DNA of 64,000 nt from NCBI GenBank assembly GCA_964633815.1, contig CAZWHW010000002.1, positions 113,282 through 177,281 on the forward strand, written 5' to 3'. The DNA is from CALKZN01 sp964633815. GTDB lineage: Bacteria > Pseudomonadota > Gammaproteobacteria > Arenicellales > Arenicellaceae. This document shows positions 60,282 to 64,000 of this stretch, in pieces (position 1 is the first letter of the stretch; every line of letters starts with the position of its first letter). The position numbers and the translations under genes were made by a program. Under the pieces are notes generated by a model. It had not been told where the DNA came from and made no database searches. It saw nothing but the letters and a program-made list of their open reading frames with translations.

Positions 60282-62510
60282 ATGGCAAATACCCCAAAAA
60301 TTATTTATACCATCACTGATGAAGCGCCAGCTTTGGCAACGCGTTCATTCCTTCCAATTGTTCAAGCGTTTTCCGCACCAGCAGGCATTAATATTGAGAC
60401 TCGTAATATTTCTCTAGCGGGTCGAATTATTTCGAATTTTCCGGAAAACTTAACAGCTGAACAACGCATCGATGATGCTTTAACAGAATTAGGTCAGTTG
60501 ACGCAATTTTCTGAGACTAACATTATTAAGTTACCAAATATTTCTGCTTCTATCCCCCAGTTAAAAGCTGCTATTGCTGAATTGCAGGCAGCTGGTTATG
60601 ATTTGCCGAACTTTCCGGATGAGCCACAAACTGATGCTGAAAAAGAGACTCGCTCACGCTATAGTAAGATTTTAGGAAGCGCTGTAAACCCAGTTTTGCG
60701 CGAGGGTAATTCTGATCGACGAGCGCCATTGGCGGTTAAAAATTTTGCTAAGAAAAACCCACATTCCATGGGTGAATGGAGTTCTGCTTCTAAAACCAAT
60801 GTTGCACATATGCAAGAAGGTGACTTTTATAGCAATGAAAAGTCAGTAGAAATCACGGCGTCTACGGACATGAAAATAGTTCATGTTGCTGAAGATGGAA
60901 CTGAGACTGTTTTAAAAGAATCTACACCGTTAATTGCAGGTGAAATTATTGATTCAACAGTGATGAGTCGTAAAGCCTTGCGAGCATTTTTGGCTAAGGA
61001 AATTGCAGCAGCCAAAGACGAAGGTGTATTACTTTCTTTGCATTTGAAAGCAACGATGATGAAGGTCTCTGATCCCATCATGTTTGGTCATGCTGTTGAA
61101 GTATTCTTTGCTGAGGTATTCGCCAAACATGCGGCTGTTTTTGAAGAATATGGTGTTAACCCAAATAATGGTTTGGGTGCCTTATTCCAGCGTTTAGAAA
61201 AAATGCCTGCTGATGTAAAAGCTGAAATTGAAGCTGATATTCAAGCGGCTTATGCGAATGGCCCTGCATTGTCGATGGTTGATTCAGACCGCGGCATCAC
61301 TAACTTTCATGTGCCAAGTGATGTGATTGTTGATGCTTCCATGCCAGCTATGATTCGTGCGGGTGGTAAGGCTTGGGGTCCTGATGGAAAAATAGCAGAC
61401 ACGAAAGCATTAATTCCAGATCGTTGCTATGCAGGTGTTTTCAAAGAAGTGATTGATTTTTGTAAGGAACATGGTGCGTTTGATCCAGCAACAATGGGCA
61501 GTGTTTCCAATGTAGGCTTGATGGCGCAAAAAGCCCAAGAATATGGTTCACATGATAAAACTTTTGAAGCACCAGCTGCCGGAAAAATTAAAGCATTTGC
61601 TACCGATGGCAGCTTGCTTCTTGAGCAAGATGTCGAAGTAGGTGATATTTTCCGTATGTGCCAAGTAAAAGATGAACCAATTCAAGATTGGGTCAAGCTA
61701 GCAGTTAAACGTGCACGTGCAACGGGTGATCCAGCAGTTTTTTGGTTGGACGAAAAACGTTCGCACGATGCTCTATTGATCAAAAAGATCGAAAAATACT
61801 TAAAAGATCATGATATTGAAGGTTTGGAATTGCCTGTCATGGATCCAATTCAAGCGACGCGTTTTTCTTGTGACCGAGTTAAGGAAGGCAAGAACACGGT
61901 ATCTGTCACTGGTAATGTGCTACGTGACTATTTAACTGATTTGTTTCCAATCCTTGAGGTTGGAACCAGTGCAAAAATGTTGTCAATTGTGCCTCTAATG
62001 AAAGGTGGTGGTTTATTTGAAACTGGTGCAGGTGGTTCAGCGCCAAAGCACGTTCAACAGTTTAATCAAGAGAATCATTTGCGTTGGGATTCACTAGGTG
62101 AGTTCTTGGCTCTAGCAGCATCTTATGAGCATTTATCTGAAAGCTCTGGCAATGGACTTGCGCAAATTTTGTCAACAACTTTAGATCTTGCTTCTGATAA
62201 ATTGTTAGATGAAGGTCATTCACCTAAACGTAAAGTAGGTCAGTTGGATAACCGTGGTAGTCACTATTATTTAGCAAGTTACTGGGCAGAAGCATTGGCA
62301 GCACAAAGCGATGATGTCGAATTGGCTGTAACGTTTAAACAAGTATTTACTCAATTGAGTGAAAATGAAGATAAAATTATAGCCGAGCTCAATGAGGCAC
62401 AAGGACCAGCTTGCGATATTGGTGGTTATTATTTTCCAAATAATGAACTCGCTGATGCAGCTATGCGTCCTAGTGAAACCTTAAATAGTATTATTAATTC
62501 TATTGGCTAA
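60282..62510 (+). CDS. icd: Monomeric NADP-dependent isocitrate dehydrogenase
   Basis: Converts isocitrate to 2-oxoglutarate with NADP reduction. 742 residues, the large monomeric (IDH-II) type, unrelated in length to the roughly 415-residue dimeric enzyme of E. coli. It begins PKIIYTITDEAPALATRSFLPI; other blocks are NSDRRAPLAVKNFAKKNPHSMGEWS, SLHLKATMMKVSDPIMFGH and GNVLRDYLTDLFP with MKGGGLFETGAGGSAPKHVQQF. It ends in a terminator. Confidence 0.96.
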   Translation: MANTPKIIYTITDEAPALATRSFLPIVQAFSAPAGINIETRNISLAGRIISNFPENLTAEQRIDDALTELGQLTQFSETNIIKLPNISASIPQLKAAIAELQAAGYDLPNFPDEPQTDAEKETRSRYSKILGSAVNPVLREGNSDRRAPLAVKNFAKKNPHSMGEWSSASKTNVAHMQEGDFYSNEKSVEITASTDMKIVHVAEDGTETVLKESTPLIAGEIIDSTVMSRKALRAFLAKEIAAAKDEGVLLSLHLKATMMKVSDPIMFGHAVEVFFAEVFAKHAAVFEEYGVNPNNGLGALFQRLEKMPADVKAEIEADIQAAYANGPALSMVDSDRGITNFHVPSDVIVDASMPAMIRAGGKAWGPDGKIADTKALIPDRCYAGVFKEVIDFCKEHGAFDPATMGSVSNVGLMAQKAQEYGSHDKTFEAPAAGKIKAFATDGSLLLEQDVEVGDIFRMCQVKDEPIQDWVKLAVKRARATGDPAVFWLDEKRSHDALLIKKIEKYLKDHDIEGLELPVMDPIQATRFSCDRVKEGKNTVSVTGNVLRDYLTDLFPILEVGTSAKMLSIVPLMKGGGLFETGAGGSAPKHVQQFNQENHLRWDSLGEFLALAASYEHLSESSGNGLAQILSTTLDLASDKLLDEGHSPKRKVGQLDNRGSHYYLASYWAEALAAQSDDVELAVTFKQVFTQLSENEDKIIAELNEAQGPACDIGGYYFPNNELADAAMRPSETLNSIINSIG

Positions 62511-62541
62511 TGAGGTTTGGTTAAATTATTAGAGTTTAATG

Positions 62542-62575
62542 AAAAGGTGAGCTAATGAATGAGCTCGCCTTTTTT
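62542..62575 (+). terminator. Intrinsic terminator after icd
   Basis: AAGGTGAGCT pairs with AGCTCGCCTT (one G-U) and runs into TTTTT. Confidence 0.85.
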
Positions 62576-62621
62576 ATTGTTAGTGTATTATTGATTTTTT
62601 AAGACTTTTAGATCGACAACT

Positions 62622-63233
62622 ATGGATTTACCTTATTCAGCAGCTTGTGAGCGCAATCAAGCACATATTTTGCAGGTTATGTCTCCTTATTTAAATAATG
62701 CTAGGACTGTCTTAGAGGTGGGTTCAGGCACAGCGCAGCATGCGATTTTCTTTGCGCAAGCGAATCCTCAGCTGGTGTGGCAAACAGCTGATCAACAACA
62801 TTATTTAGCTGGAATTCATGCGCAGTTGGCTGCGGCGAATTTGGAGAACGTGCTGTTGCCAATTGAATTGGATGTGAATCGTTCTGATTGGAATACAGTT
62901 AAACAAAAATTTGATTTGATCTATACTGCTAACACCTTACACATTATGTCGGCACAAGAAGTTCAGGCTTTTTTCAAAGGTTTGCCCGTAATAAGCGATT
63001 CACAATCCTTGCTTGTTATCTACGGGCCATTTAAATATAGAGGTCAATTTACCAGTGAGAGCAATCAAGATTTTGATCAAAGTTTACGCTCCCGAGATGT
63101 CGGCAGTTGTATAAAAGATTTTGAAGAAATTGAACGTTTAGCTAATCAACAAGGTTTTGAACTAGTATTGGATCAAACGATGCCAGCAAATAATCAATGC
63201 CTTATATGGCAAAGAAGTGCTAGTATTGAATGA
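62622..63233 (+). CDS. DUF938 (UPF0585) S-adenosylmethionine-dependent methyltransferase-like protein
   Basis: 203 residues. The DUF938 pattern is clear: PYSAACERNQAHIL at the start, the SAM-binding motif VLEVGSGTAQHAIFFA near 30, YTANTLHIMS near 105, YGPFKYRGQFTSESNQDFDQSLR near 138 and SLRSRDVG. The substrate is unknown for the whole family. The gene slightly precedes and may be coupled to the dioxygenase-like gene, whose start follows 4 bases after its stop. Confidence 0.88.
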   Translation: MDLPYSAACERNQAHILQVMSPYLNNARTVLEVGSGTAQHAIFFAQANPQLVWQTADQQHYLAGIHAQLAAANLENVLLPIELDVNRSDWNTVKQKFDLIYTANTLHIMSAQEVQAFFKGLPVISDSQSLLVIYGPFKYRGQFTSESNQDFDQSLRSRDVGSCIKDFEEIERLANQQGFELVLDQTMPANNQCLIWQRSASIE

Positions 63234-63237
63234 ATTT

Positions 63238-63882
63238 ATGTTAAAAAAACGCCGACATTTTTTGCGATTACCTGCTTTGCTTGGCTTAGGAGCTACTGCT
63301 AATGCTTCGGCTAAAAATTTATTCATAACACCTTCGGAGGGAGAAGGGCCTTTTTATCCAGTTGTTGCGCAGGCAGATCAAGATTTTGATTTAACTCACG
63401 TCGCAGGGCGCATTGCTGCAGCGCAAGGTGAAGCAGTGTTTATCCGCGGTAAAGTATTGGAAAACGATGGTTCGCCGATCGCAGGAGCAACTTTAGATTT
63501 ATGGCAGGCAAATACACACGGCAAATACCGGCATCCTTTTGATAGCAGTAAACAGCCTATAGATGAAAATTTTCAAGGTTGGGCAATTGTTCAGTCGGGA
63601 GTTGATGGAGATTTTCGTTTTAAAACAATTATTCCTGGTGCCTATGATGTTGGTGGAGGTTGGACTCGTCCACCACATTTACATTTTAAGGTGAGCCAGC
63701 GCGGTTTCATGGAACTAACGACACAAATGTATTTTCCAAAGGAAAAACTGAATGAGAAGGATTTATTGTTGCGAAAAAAAACTAAAAAAGAACAGCAAGC
63801 GATGATTGCCAAGCTAGACAGTAGAGCACCTTCAGGAGAGCGGGTATATCGATATGATATTGTGTTGGAAAGAGTGTCATAA
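63238..63882 (+). CDS. Tat-exported intradiol ring-cleavage dioxygenase-like protein
   Basis: 214 residues from the ATG at 63238 (a GTG at 63217 is also open). The N-terminus has a twin-arginine-like signal KRRHFLRLPALLGLGATANASA. The rest is the intradiol dioxygenase beta-sandwich: GEGPFYP, a WQANTHGKY block and IPGAYDVGGGWTRPPHLHF, giving candidate iron ligands Y97, Y136, H147 and H149. Classical intradiol enzymes are cytosolic; an exported member suggests a periplasmic or extracellular aromatic substrate. The substrate is unknown and no catechol pathway genes are here. Confidence 0.78.
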   Translation: MLKKRRHFLRLPALLGLGATANASAKNLFITPSEGEGPFYPVVAQADQDFDLTHVAGRIAAAQGEAVFIRGKVLENDGSPIAGATLDLWQANTHGKYRHPFDSSKQPIDENFQGWAIVQSGVDGDFRFKTIIPGAYDVGGGWTRPPHLHFKVSQRGFMELTTQMYFPKEKLNEKDLLLRKKTKKEQQAMIAKLDSRAPSGERVYRYDIVLERVS

Positions 63883-63911
63883 AAACTTGAGAAGAAATTT
63901 ATAGACATAAA

Positions 63912-63945
63912 AAAGCATCACTATTAGTTCGATTAGTGATGCTTT
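63912..63945 (-). terminator. Terminator for a minus-strand gene lying beyond the window end
   Basis: AAAGCATCACTA (63912-63923) pairs with TAGTGATGCTTT (63934-63945). The T-run is on the minus strand (TTTTTT), so it should end a minus-strand transcript from beyond the right edge. It could also stop the dioxygenase transcript weakly. Confidence 0.65.
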
Positions 63946-63946
63946 G

Positions 63947-63964
63947 TTCTAGTTCTAGTTCTAG
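63947..63964. repeat. Short TTCTAG tandem repeat
   Basis: Three exact TTCTAG copies, with a degenerate fourth (TTCGAAG), between the terminator and the window end. On the minus strand it may be the 3' end of a gene. Confidence 0.6.
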
Positions 63965-64000
63965 TTCGAAGGCTAGATCTTCTTGCCAGCTTTCTAGTTG

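Noticed and set aside
1..64000. tRNA, rRNA, CRISPR, prophage or insertion sequence
   Set aside because: I saw no cloverleaf, rRNA segment, spaced direct repeats, integrase or transposase gene; the TTCTAG and hemX repeats are simple tandem repeats.

Overview
The window is chromosomal housekeeping DNA from an AT-rich (about 40% GC by eye) gammaproteobacterium. The evidence is a set of gammaproteobacterial gene neighbourhoods: rhlB facing trxA-rho-rpmE, hemC-hemD-hemX-hemY, argH-lptM-lysA, glyQ-glyS-gmhB-plsC, and LPS-core genes of the waa type. Genus cannot be fixed from the sequence. A type II (eukaryote-like) glutamine synthetase, a monomeric isocitrate dehydrogenase and a methionine synthase split into two genes are useful lineage markers. 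I see no rRNA, tRNA, CRISPR array, prophage or insertion sequence.

Layout. 1-6137 (+): LPS core and sugar phosphate genes: waaC (5' end outside the window), galE, a WaaG-WaaP fusion, a second small WaaP/Kdo-kinase-like protein, and pgi. 6145-8754 (-): patatin-like lipase and rhlB. 8907-13248 (+): trxA, rho, rpmE, thiE, hemL. 13263-22933: a membrane protein (-), then metK, ogt, queF, and an ahcY-metF-metH(1)-metH(2) operon behind a promoter and an S-adenosylhomocysteine riboswitch, so the activated methyl cycle is nearly complete here. 23089-28384: aqpZ, an acyltransferase, a small lipoprotein, a Tat-exported thioredoxin-like protein, an unknown helical protein, phhB and a DUF3047 lipoprotein. 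28410-35298 (-): rhlE, plsC, gmhB, glyS, glyQ and a PduO-type cobalamin adenosyltransferase. 35432-39208: ETF-ubiquinone oxidoreductase, and a PP2C phosphatase tail-to-tail with a Ser/Thr kinase. 39390-43526: GSII glutamine synthetase divergent from ntrB-ntrC. 43656-53548: SH3-domain protein, hemH, nadA, sohB, prc, prlC, lysA, lptM. 53615-60065: argH divergent from hemC-hemD-hemX-hemY-mutM. 60282-63882: icd, a DUF938 methyltransferase and a Tat-exported intradiol dioxygenase-like protein.

The most interesting material is non-coding. (1) At about 29952-30095 on the minus strand I see a candidate CsrA/RsmA-sequestering small RNA of the CsrB/RsmY/RsmZ kind. It has six GGA motifs, two of them in perfect ATGGAT hexaloop hairpins and one a CAGGATG, with an intrinsic terminator, an extended -10, and an inverted repeat upstream. 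(2) The 673-bp gap between the glutamine synthetase gene and ntrB carries two divergent sigma-54 promoters (both GG-N10-GC) and two NtrC-type sites 31 bp apart between them. (3) The SAH riboswitch is followed, in the ahcY-metF gap, by a very long perfect-armed hairpin. (4) A second terminator-ended non-coding transcript is likely at about 37203-37363.

Functionally the window ties together envelope building (LPS core, PlsC, Prc, SohB, LptM), haem synthesis (hemL, hemC, hemD, hemX, hemY, hemH), methyl-group metabolism, nitrogen control and RNA turnover or termination (rhlB, rhlE, rho, and possibly a Csr-type RNA).
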